A DNA stretch of 64,000 nucleotides from DATKAS01 sp963733765 (GCA_963733765.1 CAVTEI010000003.1:1364001-1428000); one strand, 5' to 3'; counted from the first letter of the stretch, positions 51,885 through 60,520 are shown. Numbers and translations: made by a program. The notes: generated by a model from the letters alone, not told the origin.

Positions 51885-53885
51885 ATGAACGCGGCCCTCG
51901 GGACAGCCGGCGTCGCGCTCGGCCTCGCGGCTGCGGTCGTCGGCGCGGTCACGCTCGTCGTCGGCCTCGTGACGGGTCGCCCTTCGCTGCTGCGTTCATC
52001 CCGCCTGTACGTCGGGTTGCTCGCGGCTGGCGCCTTGCTCGCCTTCATCGCGATGGAGCGCGCGCTCATCACCCGCGACTTCTCCCTCGAGTACGTCGCC
52101 CGCAACGGCAGCACCCGCACGCCCGCCCTGTTCAACTTCGCCGCGCTGTGGTCGGCCCTCGAGGGCTCGATCATCCTCTGGGCGCTGATCCTGTCCGGCT
52201 ACACCGCGGTCGTCGTCCATCACTTCCGGACGCGCCTCACCGACCCCCTCGTCGGATGGGCGCTCGCCACGATGCTTGCGGTCGCGGCGTTCTTCTTCTT
52301 TCTGTTGCTCGGCCCCGCCAACCCGTTCACCGAGGTGCAGGGGGTCATCCCGACCGAGGGGCCGGGCCCGAACCCGCTGCTGCAGAACCACATCCTCATG
52401 GCGTTCCACCCGCCGATGCTCTATCTCGGGTACGTCGGGTTCACCGTTCCGTTCGCGTTCGCGATCGCGGCCCTCGTCACGGGACGAGTCGGCGAAGGGT
52501 GGCTGCTCGAGACACGACGCTGGACGCTCTTCGCGTGGGGATTCCTCACCGTCGGCATCATCCTCGGCGCGTGGTGGAGCTACGAGGTGCTCGGGTGGGG
52601 CGGCTACTGGGCGTGGGACCCGGTCGAGAACGCGTCGTTCCTGCCGTGGCTCACCGGCACGGCATACCTGCACTCGGTGATGGTGCAGGAGCGACGCGGC
52701 ATGTTGCGGGTCTGGAACCTCTCACTTCTCTGTGCGACCTTCTCACTCACGATCCTGGGCACCTTCCTCACCCGCTCGGGTGTCCTCGACTCGGTGCACG
52801 CGTTCACCGAGAGTCAGATCGGCCCCGCGATCCTCACGTTCTTCGCCATCGTGGTGCTCGGCTCGGTGAGCCTGATCGGCTGGCGGGCGGATCGGCTGCG
52901 GTCGCCGGGGTCGATCGACTCGCCGATCTCGCGCGAGGGTGCGTTTCTCGCGAACAACGTGCTGTTCGCGGCGTTCGCCTTCGTCGTGCTCCTGGGGACC
53001 GTGTTCCCGCTCGTGCTCGAGGCGGCGAACGGCGAGCGCATCTCGATCGGGCGCCCCTACTTCGATCGCATGACGATGCCGATCGGCATCGCCCTCCTCT
53101 TCCTCATGGCGGTCGCGCCCGTGCTCCCATGGCGGAAGGCGTCGGGTGAGCTCCTGCGCCACCGCCTCGTGTGGCCGGCGTGGATCGGCACCGGCGTCGT
53201 CGTCATCGCGGTGGCGTTCGGAGCCCGCGGCCTCGCCCCGCTTCTCGCTTTCGGACTCGGTGGATTCGCGGCGGGCTCGGCGCTGCGTCAGATCGTGCTC
53301 GCCACCCGGCGACAGGGATGGCATGGGCTCGTCGGCCGCGCGAACGGCGGGATGATCGTGCACGTCGGCGTCGTGATCATCGCGGTCGCGCTGGCGGCTT
53401 CCTCCTCGTACAGCCACTCAGGGGAGTTCCTGCTCGCGCCCGGAGAGTCGGCCACCCTCGCCGGCCATCGCATCACCTACCTCGGCATCGAGCGGGCCGA
53501 GGAGGAGGCCAAGACGGTCACGCGCGCTCGAGTGCAGATCGACGGCGGCCAGATCTACGAGCCCGCGCTCTCGCGGTTCCCGGGCGGCAGCAACACGATC
53601 GGCACCCCGTCGGTGCGCACGGGCATCACTGGCGACGTGTACCTGACGCTGCTGGACGTGCCCGACGAGGACGGCGGGCAGGCTCGCATCGGCATGCTCG
53701 TGATGCCGCTCGCCGTGTGGCTCTGGATCGGCGGCACGGTCATGGCCATGGGAACCCTGCTCGCGGCGTGGCCCGGCCGCCGTCGACGTCCGACCGATCC
53801 GGTGTCCGCACCGGTGCCGGAGCGCGAGCCTGCCGCACCGGGCGAGCCCGTCGGCGAACCGGTGGGAGCGGGTGTCGATGGCTGA
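51885..53885 (+). CDS. ccmF: Heme lyase CcmF
   Basis: This large membrane protein, 666 residues, ligates heme from CcmE to apocytochrome c together with CcmH. Around 14 hydrophobic segments are present. The WWD domain is WGGYWAWDPVENASFLPWL (about residue 235), with conserved His residues in NHILMAFHPPMLYLGYVGF and TGTAYLHSVMVQERRG. The C-terminal periplasmic domain and last helix are intact. It follows ccmE by 6 nt. The Pro/Glu-rich end overlaps the next gene. Confidence 0.95.
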   Translation: MNAALGTAGVALGLAAAVVGAVTLVVGLVTGRPSLLRSSRLYVGLLAAGALLAFIAMERALITRDFSLEYVARNGSTRTPALFNFAALWSALEGSIILWALILSGYTAVVVHHFRTRLTDPLVGWALATMLAVAAFFFFLLLGPANPFTEVQGVIPTEGPGPNPLLQNHILMAFHPPMLYLGYVGFTVPFAFAIAALVTGRVGEGWLLETRRWTLFAWGFLTVGIILGAWWSYEVLGWGGYWAWDPVENASFLPWLTGTAYLHSVMVQERRGMLRVWNLSLLCATFSLTILGTFLTRSGVLDSVHAFTESQIGPAILTFFAIVVLGSVSLIGWRADRLRSPGSIDSPISREGAFLANNVLFAAFAFVVLLGTVFPLVLEAANGERISIGRPYFDRMTMPIGIALLFLMAVAPVLPWRKASGELLRHRLVWPAWIGTGVVVIAVAFGARGLAPLLAFGLGGFAAGSALRQIVLATRRQGWHGLVGRANGGMIVHVGVVIIAVALAASSSYSHSGEFLLAPGESATLAGHRITYLGIERAEEEAKTVTRARVQIDGGQIYEPALSRFPGGSNTIGTPSVRTGITGDVYLTLLDVPDEDGGQARIGMLVMPLAVWLWIGGTVMAMGTLLAAWPGRRRRPTDPVSAPVPEREPAAPGEPVGEPVGAGVDG

Positions 53886-54510
53886 CACCGAGAACCGTGA
53901 CACCGAGAATCCGGCGACCGAACCCGGGGCGACACTGCCGCCCCGCCGCCGCATTGGTGTGGCCGTCGCCATCGCGATCGGGATGACGGTCGTCGCGTTC
54001 ATCGCCGTGCTGGCCACGCGGTCGCCGGCCGTCGATCGTCAGTCGAAGAGCCCGCTGCTCGGCAAGCCGGCGCCCGAGATCATCGGCTCGAGCCTCTCGC
54101 CCGTCGACGGTGAGACCTACCGACTCTCGGACCGTCGCGGGCGCTTCGTTGTCGTCAACTTCTTCGCAACGTGGTGCGCGCCCTGCATCCGGGAGCATCC
54201 CGAGCTCGTGTCGTTCGATCGGCGTCACGAGCAGATCGGCGACGCGGAAGTGATCAGCGTCGTGTTCAGCGACGACGAGTCCGCGGTGCGCGACTTCTTC
54301 GAGGAGAACGGCGGGGAGTGGGTCGTCGTCGCCGACCCGGAGGGTGTCGTCGCACTCGACTATGGCGTGACCGGCATCCCCGAGTCGTTCGTCGTGGATC
54401 CGAACGGCTTCGTCGTGAGCAAAGTGACCGGCGGCGTCACGTCCGGCGGACTCGATGCGATCGTCGACGCGGCGTCGCGGCTCGAGGCCCCTCCGGAGAG
54501 CGACTCATGA
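53878..54510 (+). CDS. ccmG: Thiol:disulfide oxidoreductase CcmG/ResA-like
   Basis: This membrane-anchored thioredoxin-fold protein reduces the apocytochrome CxxCH cysteines. The anchor helix is at residues 27-46, then LGKPAPEIIG, and the active site C100-A-P-C103 in VNFFATWCAPCIREHPEL. The cis-Pro loop GIPESFVVDPNGFV matches the DsbE/CcmG type. The ATG at 53878 is taken; GTG at 53872 would add two residues. It overlaps ccmF by 8 nt and ccmH by 4 nt (ATGA). Confidence 0.92.
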   Translation: MADTENRDTENPATEPGATLPPRRRIGVAVAIAIGMTVVAFIAVLATRSPAVDRQSKSPLLGKPAPEIIGSSLSPVDGETYRLSDRRGRFVVVNFFATWCAPCIREHPELVSFDRRHEQIGDAEVISVVFSDDESAVRDFFEENGGEWVVVADPEGVVALDYGVTGIPESFVVDPNGFVVSKVTGGVTSGGLDAIVDAASRLEAPPESDS

Positions 54511-54998
54511 CGAGGCAGCAGCAGCTCAACCGCGTCGCGTGGATGGTGCTGGTGCCCGTCTTGCTCGTGGCGTTGCTCTTCGGCACGTTCGGTGGGCGCG
54601 GACCTCGCACGAATGCCGACCGCGTCAACGCCATCGCGTCCGAGTTCAAGTGCCCGACCTGCCGGAGTGAGTCGGTCGAGACGTCGAATGCGCAGACCTC
54701 GCGCATCATCCGTGCCGACATCGCTCGGCGTGTGGAGGCGGGCGAGTCCGACGACGAGATCCGGGCCTATCTGATCAGTCGCTACGGCGAGGAGTACCTG
54801 CTTACGCCCCAAGCCACCGGTGCCAGCAGCGTCGTGTGGATCCTGCCCGTGATGGTCATCGTCGCCGCCATAGCAGGGCTCGCGGTCGCGTTTCGCCGGT
54901 GGCGCGCCACACCGTCCGGGCCCGAGCTGACCGACGCCGATCGTCGCCTGGTCGACGCGGCGCGACGAGTCGAGCGGACGCACACCAATGGCGACTGA
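54507..54998 (+). CDS. ccmH: Cytochrome c-type biogenesis protein CcmH
   Basis: This 163-residue thiol-redox component of the heme ligation complex has the redox motif C49-P-T-C52 in EFKCPTCRSESVETSNA, the family consensus being RCxxCQ. The helical bundle follows (IIRADIARRVEAGESDDEIR, then YLISRYGEEYLLTPQ) and a C-terminal helix (SVVWILPVMVIVAAIAGLAV). An N-terminal helix also occurs. The start overlaps ccmG and its end overlaps the TPR gene by 11 nt. Confidence 0.93.
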   Translation: MTRQQQLNRVAWMVLVPVLLVALLFGTFGGRGPRTNADRVNAIASEFKCPTCRSESVETSNAQTSRIIRADIARRVEAGESDDEIRAYLISRYGEEYLLTPQATGASSVVWILPVMVIVAAIAGLAVAFRRWRATPSGPELTDADRRLVDAARRVERTHTNGD

Positions 54999-55752
54999 CG
55001 CACGCCTCGATCTCGACGAGCTCGCCCGCCTCGAGGAGGAGCGTGCCTTCCTGCTCAAGTCCCTCGACGACCTCGAGCGCGAACGCGAGGCCGGCGACAT
55101 CGACGAGCACGACTACGAGACCCTCAAGGACGACTACACCCGGCGTGCTGTGACCGTCCTCCGGGCGATCGAGGCCGGCAAGGCGAAGTTCGCCCCGCCC
55201 CGTCCGGGAGGCGCGCGGACGGCACTGATCGTGGGCGCCGTCGCGGCGGTGGCGGTAGTCGCTGGTCTCGTGATGGCGCGCGCGGCGGGCCTGCGCCTGC
55301 CGGGAGAGTCCGCCTCCGGGAGCATCAGCCAGAACAGCAACAGCCTTCTGGTCGAAGCCCGCGGGCTCCTCGCCTCGGGCGACGCGGTCGAGGCCATCCG
55401 GCTCTACGACGAGGTGCTCACCCTGCAACCCGACAACCCCGAGGCTCTGGCCTACCGCGGGTGGCTGCTGTACCAAACCGCGGAGCCCGAGCTGATGGCC
55501 GAGGGCAAGGAGCTCGTCGCTCGCGCGGTCGCCGCCGATGCCGCGTATCCCGACGCGCACTTCTTCCTCGGCTTCGTGCTCCGCGAGGACGGTGACCTCG
55601 AGGGTGCGCTCGCGGAGTGGGACGCCTACCTCGCGCTCGACCCGCCGTCTGGGGCGGCGCAGGCCGTGCAACAGGCCGCCGACGAGGTTCGTCTCGAGCT
55701 CGGCCTGCCCGTGGAGCCCGGCGGCGTGGGGGCTGCTACAACCGCACCGTGA
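54988..55752 (+). CDS. CcmI-like TPR protein
   Basis: This 254-residue protein has an N-terminal coiled-coil-like segment (ERAFLLKSLDDLEREREAGD), one membrane helix (about residues 73-92) and a TPR domain from about residue 110 (VEARGLLASGDAVEAIRLYDE, then LAYRGWLLYQTAEPELMAEG and PDAHFFLGFVLREDGDLEGAL). CcmI proteins chaperone apocytochromes to the heme lyase with this layout, though the N-terminal part is only loosely similar. Its place after ccmH supports the call. Its stop overlaps the next gene's GTG by 4 nt. Confidence 0.82.
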   Translation: MATDARLDLDELARLEEERAFLLKSLDDLEREREAGDIDEHDYETLKDDYTRRAVTVLRAIEAGKAKFAPPRPGGARTALIVGAVAAVAVVAGLVMARAAGLRLPGESASGSISQNSNSLLVEARGLLASGDAVEAIRLYDEVLTLQPDNPEALAYRGWLLYQTAEPELMAEGKELVARAVAADAAYPDAHFFLGFVLREDGDLEGALAEWDAYLALDPPSGAAQAVQQAADEVRLELGLPVEPGGVGAATTAP

Positions 55753-57077
55753 CCGTTCGCCTCGGGGGAGGTCAGGGCTTCTACGGCGACGGCCTCGGCC
55801 CGGTGCCCGACGTGCTCGAAGCCGGCGTCGACTACCTCGTCTGCGAGGCCCTCGCCGAGCTCACGCTGGCGATCCTGCAGAAGGACCGCCAGCGCGACGA
55901 GTCGCTCGGGTTCACCCGCGACCTGCCCGCGTACGTCCGTGCCGCCTTGCCCTACGTCGTCGACGGCCGCACGCGGTTCATCACCAACGCGGGAGGCATC
56001 AACCCGGTTGCGGCGGGTCGGGCAGTGGTGGCGACGCTGAAGGAGGCTGGGGCGACCGGGCTCACCGTGGCAACGATCGTCGGCGACGACGTGCGCCCGC
56101 GCGCCGATGAGCTCGGGCTCCCGGCCGACGCGCTGTTCGCGAACGCATACCTCGGCGCCCGTCCGATCGTCGAGGCCCTCGACGCCGGCGCTCACGTGGT
56201 GGTCACCGGCCGGGTCGCGGACGCATCGCTGTTCCTCGCCCCGCTTGTGCACGAGCACCGGTGGGCGTGGGACGACTGGGATCGCCTCGCGGCCGGCGTG
56301 GTGATCGGCCACCTCCTCGAGTGCAGCGGCCAGGTCGCGGGCGGCAACTACTCGGGACCCTGGTGGACGAACCCGAATCCCCTGCGCATCGCCTTCCCGA
56401 TCGCGGAATGTGATCCTGACGGGAGCGCCATCATCACCAAACCTCCGCAGTCGGGCGGGATGATCACGTTCGACACCGTGCGCGAGCAGCTGCTGTACGA
56501 GGTGCACGACCCGGCGCGCTACCTCAACCCCGATGTCGTCGCCGACTTCACATCGCTCACGGTGACCGATCTCGGCAGCGATCGCGTGAGGGTGGCCGGC
56601 ACTCGTGGACTGCCGGCGCCACCGACCTACAAAGGGCTCGTGTGCACGCCCGCCGGTTGGGCCGGCGAGGCCACCTTCGCGTATCCGTGGCCCGACGCCG
56701 AAGCCAAGGCGCGGGCGGCGGTGCGTTGGGTCAAGCAGCGTGCGATCGACGCGGGCGTACCCGTCGAGGAATGGCTCGAGGAGTACTTCGGCGTGAACGC
56801 GTTCGGCGGTGCCACCGTGGATCTCGACACGGCGGACGTCGACGGGTGCGAGCCGCCCGAGGTGATGGGACGGCTGGCGTGGCGGTGCGCGGATCCAGAA
56901 ACCGCGGCGCGCGTGAGCCAGGGCACCGGCGTGCTCGGCCTCTCCGGCCCCCCGACGATCGCGGGGTTCGGCCGCGCCCGCGGGGGCAAGCCCACCCAGC
57001 TGCTCGCCGTCGACGCGTTCGCGGTTGATCGCCACCTTGTCGACAGCCAGGTGCGCGTCGATCTCGTCGAGGTGTGA
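55749..57077 (+). CDS. Acyclic terpene utilization AtuA family protein (DUF1446 N-terminal domain)
   Basis: This 442-residue protein matches the DUF1446 domain of AtuA-type proteins, thought to take part in acyclic terpene or branched acyl-CoA catabolism. It starts VRLGGGQGFYGDGLGPVPDV, contains FITNAGGINPVAAGRAVV, VVVTGRVADASLFLAPLVH and GGNYSGPWWTNPN, and ends near TQLLAVDAFAVDRHLVDSQV. The C-terminal domain present in full-length AtuA is absent here but is encoded separately at 58379-58750. The GTG overlaps the ccmI-like stop (GTGA), so this metabolic gene is joined to the end of the ccm operon. Confidence 0.83.
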   Translation: MTVRLGGGQGFYGDGLGPVPDVLEAGVDYLVCEALAELTLAILQKDRQRDESLGFTRDLPAYVRAALPYVVDGRTRFITNAGGINPVAAGRAVVATLKEAGATGLTVATIVGDDVRPRADELGLPADALFANAYLGARPIVEALDAGAHVVVTGRVADASLFLAPLVHEHRWAWDDWDRLAAGVVIGHLLECSGQVAGGNYSGPWWTNPNPLRIAFPIAECDPDGSAIITKPPQSGGMITFDTVREQLLYEVHDPARYLNPDVVADFTSLTVTDLGSDRVRVAGTRGLPAPPTYKGLVCTPAGWAGEATFAYPWPDAEAKARAAVRWVKQRAIDAGVPVEEWLEEYFGVNAFGGATVDLDTADVDGCEPPEVMGRLAWRCADPETAARVSQGTGVLGLSGPPTIAGFGRARGGKPTQLLAVDAFAVDRHLVDSQVRVDLVEV

Positions 57078-57118
57078 GCAAACAACCAGACACCCACCCT
57101 CAACTGGGCGAAGTGCGA

Positions 57119-57124
57119 TACGGT
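57119..57124 (+). promoter_or_regulatory. Candidate -10 box for the DUF4389 gene
   Basis: TACGGT ends 8 nt before the GTG at 57133, with no Shine-Dalgarno sequence. Confidence 0.4.
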
Positions 57125-57132
57125 CCGCCGCC

Positions 57133-57831
57133 GTGAGCAACCTGCCGCCTCCTCCGCCCGCGCCGCCGACGCCACCCAACCCGCCGACCCCACCGCCCGG
57201 TGGTCCCGCGGGGCCTCCGCCCGGCATGCCCGGTACGGGCGACAGCGCGGCGGGAAGCTATCCCGCGGCGTGGTCGCTCGACGCGCCGCTCGAGATCGCC
57301 CGGTGGCGGCCGTTCGTGCACTGGCTGCTGATCATCCCGCAGGCAGTGGTGGCCTACTTCCTGTCTCTCCTCGCGAGCGCGCTCACCTTCATCGCGTTCT
57401 TCATCATCTTGTTCACCAAGGTGTATCCGGAGAGCCTCTTCAACGTCATGGTGATGTGCGAGCGGTACCAGTACCGCGTCATGTCCTACGCGATGTTCCT
57501 CCGCGAGCCGTATCCACCGTTCACGTTCGAGACCGTCACGGCCGATCCCGGCGATGACCCATCGAGGCTGTCCGTCGTTTATCCCCGTGAGCTGAACCGA
57601 TGGGCGCCGCTCTACAAGTGGTTCATCGCGATCCCGCACTACATCGTGCTGGCGTTCCTTTGGTTCGCCGCGGGCATCGTCCTTCTCATCTCGGCCTTCG
57701 TCATCCTGTTCACAGGGAAGTGGAACGAGGGGATGCGCAGGTTCGTGATCGGCGTGAACCGGTGGACTTGGCGCGTGACGGCCTACGTGTACCTCCTGCG
57801 CGACGAGTACCCGCCGTTCTCGCTGGACTGA
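57133..57831 (+). CDS. DUF4389 membrane protein with proline-rich N-terminus
   Basis: This 232-residue protein opens with about 35 residues dominated by Pro and Gly (PPPPPAPPTPPNPPTPPPGG), likely disordered. The DUF4389 region follows, with two repeated halves: RWRPFVHWLLIIPQAVVAYF and RWAPLYKWFIAIPHYIVLAF, each continuing into a helix pair and a Tyr-rich stretch ending YPPF. The repeat shows an internal duplication of the domain. The function is unknown; family members are common in actinobacteria. A 14-bp tandem duplication covers the stop codon. Confidence 0.82.
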   Translation: MSNLPPPPPAPPTPPNPPTPPPGGPAGPPPGMPGTGDSAAGSYPAAWSLDAPLEIARWRPFVHWLLIIPQAVVAYFLSLLASALTFIAFFIILFTKVYPESLFNVMVMCERYQYRVMSYAMFLREPYPPFTFETVTADPGDDPSRLSVVYPRELNRWAPLYKWFIAIPHYIVLAFLWFAAGIVLLISAFVILFTGKWNEGMRRFVIGVNRWTWRVTAYVYLLRDEYPPFSLD

Positions 57832-57853
57832 CCGAGAGCGACTGACCTAGAGC
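57826..57853. repeat. 14-bp tandem duplication covering two convergent stop codons
   Basis: GACTGACCGAGAGC and GACTGACCTAGAGC are adjacent (57826-57839, 57840-57853; 13 of 14 identical). The first unit contains the TGA of the DUF4389 gene; the second contains the TAG (minus strand) of sixA. Confidence 0.88.
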
Positions 57854-58320
57854 GGCGGGGGGAACACCTTCGCCCGCCGCCACTGCCCGCCCTTGCGCTC
57901 GACCACCCAGGTCACGGCCTTGCGCATGTCGTAGTCACCCTTGATGACCAGACCCCGGCGCTCCAGCGCGTCCAACACCGCGGGGATCACGTCACCGTGG
58001 CTGCACAGCACGGAGTTGTTCGGCGCCTTGTCGACGAGCGCGATCGCGGCGGAGAACTCGGTGGTCCCAGGCCCTTCCCACTCGGAGAGCGCCTCGGTGA
58101 TCCTGAGATCGATCCCGAGCTTCTTCGCGAGAGGCTCGACCGTCTGTGTGCACCGGACATACGGGCTCGAGTAGATGCGCGAGATCGGGAGATGACCCAA
58201 CATGAGCGTGAGGCCGTGGGCCTGCTCGAGGCCGGCCCTGCTCAGGGGCCGGTCGCGGTCGTCCCCGTGGAAGTCACGGCGGCTGCCTGCCTTCGCGTGT
58301 CGCACGAGGTAGAGGCGCAT
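57847..58320 (-). CDS. sixA: Phosphohistidine phosphatase SixA-like (histidine phosphatase family)
   Basis: This 157-residue cytosolic phosphatase of branch 1 of the histidine phosphatase superfamily has catalytic H8 in the RHG-type motif MRLYLVRHAKAGS and the second His, H108, in NNSVLCSHGDVIPA. The RPLSRAGLEQAH and IYSSPYVRCTQTVEPLAK segments are SixA-like. It would remove phosphate from phosphohistidine or a small phosphoester. The ATG at 58320 is divergent from the AtuA C-terminal gene, and TATCTT occurs 10 nt before it on the minus strand. Its stop lies in a tandem duplication. Confidence 0.88.
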   Translation of the reverse strand: MRLYLVRHAKAGSRRDFHGDDRDRPLSRAGLEQAHGLTLMLGHLPISRIYSSPYVRCTQTVEPLAKKLGIDLRITEALSEWEGPGTTEFSAAIALVDKAPNNSVLCSHGDVIPAVLDALERRGLVIKGDYDMRKAVTWVVERKGGQWRRAKVFPPPL

Positions 58321-58366
58321 GAGACGGGCAAAGATAGTCCCGCGTCGTTCATCCTGCTCATCGGGG

Positions 58367-58372
58367 TACCTT
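58367..58372 (+). promoter_or_regulatory. Candidate -10 box, leaderless start of AtuA C-terminal gene
   Basis: TACCTT ends 6 nt before the GTG at 58379, with no ribosome-binding site. Confidence 0.45.
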
Positions 58373-58378
58373 CGGCCT

Positions 58379-58750
58379 GTGGCTCGCATCCAGCTTCGTG
58401 ATCTCTGCGGCGTGCGGTCGGGAGACAAGGGCAACATCTCCGACCTGGCGCTGTTCGCCGACGACGAGGCCGCGTATGCCGCGATCAAAGGCGCCGTCAC
58501 CGCCGACGTCGTGAAGGCCCACTTCGACAGCCTCGTGCAAGGAACGGTCGAGAGGCACGAAGCGCCGAACGTGCTCGCGCTGAAGTTCGTCATGTACGAC
58601 GCTCTCGGAGGAGGCGGTCCGCGCTCCCTGCGGTCCGACAACCTCGGAAAGACGTTGGGTGCGGCCCTGCTGCGACTCTGGATCGAGGTGCCCGACGAGG
58701 TCGCCGCGGGTGCCCGCCGTCGCAAGGCGCCGGTCGAGCGCGGTGCGTAG
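58379..58750 (+). CDS. AtuA C-terminal (ferredoxin-fold-like) domain protein
   Basis: This 123-residue stand-alone protein corresponds to the C-terminal domain of AtuA-family proteins: IQLRDLCGVRSGDKGNISDL, then FAYARSGDK-type context, RHEAPNVLALKFVMYDALGG and RSDNLGKTLGAALLRLWIEV. It is separated from the DUF1446 gene (55749) by DUF4389 and sixA, so the two halves of one enzyme appear to be split. The GTG start was chosen from the -10 box and the family start. The molybdopterin oxidoreductase gene follows 5 nt after its stop. Confidence 0.78.
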   Translation: MARIQLRDLCGVRSGDKGNISDLALFADDEAAYAAIKGAVTADVVKAHFDSLVQGTVERHEAPNVLALKFVMYDALGGGGPRSLRSDNLGKTLGAALLRLWIEVPDEVAAGARRRKAPVERGA

Positions 58751-58755
58751 CCCTG

Positions 58756-59367
58756 ATGGGCTTCTTCGAACGCAACCGCAGGCAGCTCGCCGACCGGGGC
58801 ATCGATCCCGATCGCCTGCCGCCCGGCCAGTACTTCACCGAGCGCTTTCCGGTGCTCCAGGTCGGCGACGTACCCCAGATCGACGTCGCCACCTGGACGT
58901 TGCGCGTCTTCGGCCTGGTCGAACGCGAGCTCACGATCTCGTGGGACGAGCTGCGGGCGATGCCGCCAACCCCGCTGCGCACCGATATCCACTGCGTGAC
59001 GAAGTGGTCGAAGTTCGACACGACCTGGACCGGTGTGGCGGTTCGGGACCTGTTTGACCGCGCCGGTCTGCGGCCCGAGGCAACGCACGTGATGGGCCAC
59101 GCCGCGTATGGCTACACCGCGAACCTCCCGCTCGCGGACGTCGTTCGGCCCGAGTCGATCGTCGCGTACGAGTACGACGGAGGGCCGATCCCGGTGGAGC
59201 ACGGTGGCCCCGTGCGCCTCGTCGTGCCGCACCTCTACTTCTGGAAGTCGCCGAAGTGGTTGGAGGGACTGGAACTGCGCGCCGGTGACGAGCCCGGGTT
59301 CTGGGAGCGCAACGGGTACCACATGTACGGCGATCCGTGGCGCGAGCAGCGCTACTGGGGCGACTGA
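58756..59367 (+). CDS. Sulfite oxidase-like molybdopterin-dependent oxidoreductase
   Basis: This 203-residue protein of the sulfite oxidase/MsrP (YedY) fold has the molybdenum-coordinating cysteine C80 in RTDIHCVTKWSKFDTTW, followed by the pterin-binding region LADVVRPESIVAYEYDGGP. HGGPVRLVVPHLYFWKSPKW is the conserved C-terminal block. It has no signal peptide and no dimerisation domain, so it is a short cytosolic form of unknown substrate. Its 3' end overlaps the convergent cysteine desulfurase gene by 16 nt, within a 12-bp tandem repeat. Confidence 0.87.
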   Translation: MGFFERNRRQLADRGIDPDRLPPGQYFTERFPVLQVGDVPQIDVATWTLRVFGLVERELTISWDELRAMPPTPLRTDIHCVTKWSKFDTTWTGVAVRDLFDRAGLRPEATHVMGHAAYGYTANLPLADVVRPESIVAYEYDGGPIPVEHGGPVRLVVPHLYFWKSPKWLEGLELRAGDEPGFWERNGYHMYGDPWREQRYWGD

Positions 59368-60497
59368 CCCGGAGATTGACCCGGAGATTGACCGAGGCGC
59401 CGTAACCGCTCGAGCACGGTCGGGAGGGCGGCGAGCACCGCGTCGATGTCGTCATCGGTGGACGACCAGCCGACCGAGATCCGCAGCGACCGCTCGGCGT
59501 CGACGCCCATCGCCGCCAGAACGGGTGACGGCTCGATGGCTTCGCTCGCGCACGAGCTGCCGGAGTGCACCGCGATGCCGGACTGGTCGAGCCCGAGCAG
59601 CACCGCCTGCGGTTCGACGCCGGCGATCCCCAGGCACACGATGTGAGGCAGTCGAGCGTCGCGGTTGCCGTAGAACGTGACGCCGGGGATCTCGGCGGCG
59701 CCATCGATGAGCCGTTGGGTGAGGCGCCGCGCCGTCTGCTCCTCGCGCTCGAGACTGGTCGTCAGTGCGCTCGCGGCGGCGCCCCAGCCGATGATCGCGG
59801 GCACGTTCTCGAAGCCGGCTCGGCGCGCCCGTTCCTGGTCGCCGCCGAGCAGCAGCGGGCGGACGCGAAGACCGCGCCGCACGAGGAGCGCGCCGACCCC
59901 GGGCGGTCCCCCCATCTTGTGTGCGCTCACCGACAGCAGATCGATGCCGAGGTCGTCGAACGCAATCGGCACATGCCCCGCGGCTTGCGCGGCGTCGACG
60001 TGGAGGAGGACGCCTCGTTCGTGGCAGGCCTCCGCGATCTCCGCGACGGGCTGCAGGGTGCCGACCTCGTGGTTGCCCCACTGCACATGGACGAGCGCCG
60101 TGCCGGCGCGGATCGCTTCGCGCACGGCCTCGACGTGGACACGGCCGGTGGTGTCGCAGGGAACCCAGGTGATCTCGGCATGCGCCGCCGCCGCGAAGCG
60201 CACCGCGGAGTGCTCGACTTCGGTGACGACCATGTGGTGGCCGCGCTCGGCGGCTCCCCACGTGGCCGCCGCGATGGCCTCGGTCGCGCCGCTCGTGAAG
60301 ACGACTTCCCGGTTGCGGGCGCCGAGCAGGCCGGCCAGCGCGTCGCGAGCGTCCTCCACCGCGACCCGGGCGGCGTGGCCCTCGGTGTGGATGCGGGCCG
60401 GATCGGAAGCGAGCGGCGAACCCATCCACTCGACCATGGCGTCGATCGCCTCGGGCCGTGTCGGGGAAGTCGAAGCGTGGTCGAGGTAGTGGCGCAC
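59352..60497 (-). CDS. Cysteine desulfurase (IscS/NifS-like)
   Basis: This PLP enzyme converts cysteine to alanine plus a protein persulfide and supplies sulfur for Fe-S clusters or thiolated cofactors. The Schiff-base Lys is K194 in SVSAHKMGGPPG, H96 stacks on PLP (EVEHSAVRF), D168 is in LLHVDAAQAAG, and the persulfide Cys is C316 in HSGSSCASEA. It is an IscS/NifS class I enzyme of 381 residues. The tail is GQSP repeated three times, from a tandem duplication. Its neighbour is a SufR-like repressor (23-nt gap) and then Mrp, supporting a role in Fe-S assembly. Confidence 0.92.
   Translation of the reverse strand: MRHYLDHASTSPTRPEAIDAMVEWMGSPLASDPARIHTEGHAARVAVEDARDALAGLLGARNREVVFTSGATEAIAAATWGAAERGHHMVVTEVEHSAVRFAAAAHAEITWVPCDTTGRVHVEAVREAIRAGTALVHVQWGNHEVGTLQPVAEIAEACHERGVLLHVDAAQAAGHVPIAFDDLGIDLLSVSAHKMGGPPGVGALLVRRGLRVRPLLLGGDQERARRAGFENVPAIIGWGAAASALTTSLEREEQTARRLTQRLIDGAAEIPGVTFYGNRDARLPHIVCLGIAGVEPQAVLLGLDQSGIAVHSGSSCASEAIEPSPVLAAMGVDAERSLRISVGWSSTDDDIDAVLAALPTVLERLRRLGQSPGQSPGQSPQ
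59363..59395. repeat. 12-bp tandem repeat at the convergent desulfurase/oxidoreductase ends
   Basis: Units at 59363-59374 and 59375-59386 (11 of 12 identical), plus a partial third to 59395, cover the TGA of the oxidoreductase gene. On the minus strand they encode GQSP three times in the desulfurase tail. Confidence 0.85.
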
Positions 60498-60520
60498 CGG
60501 GTCGACCCGAGGTCGGTCGC

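Noticed and set aside
55626..57227. 533-codon minus-strand frame opposite the AtuA-like gene
   Set aside because: It is a shadow; the plus strand has the DUF1446 family signatures and a GTGA overlap with the ccm operon.
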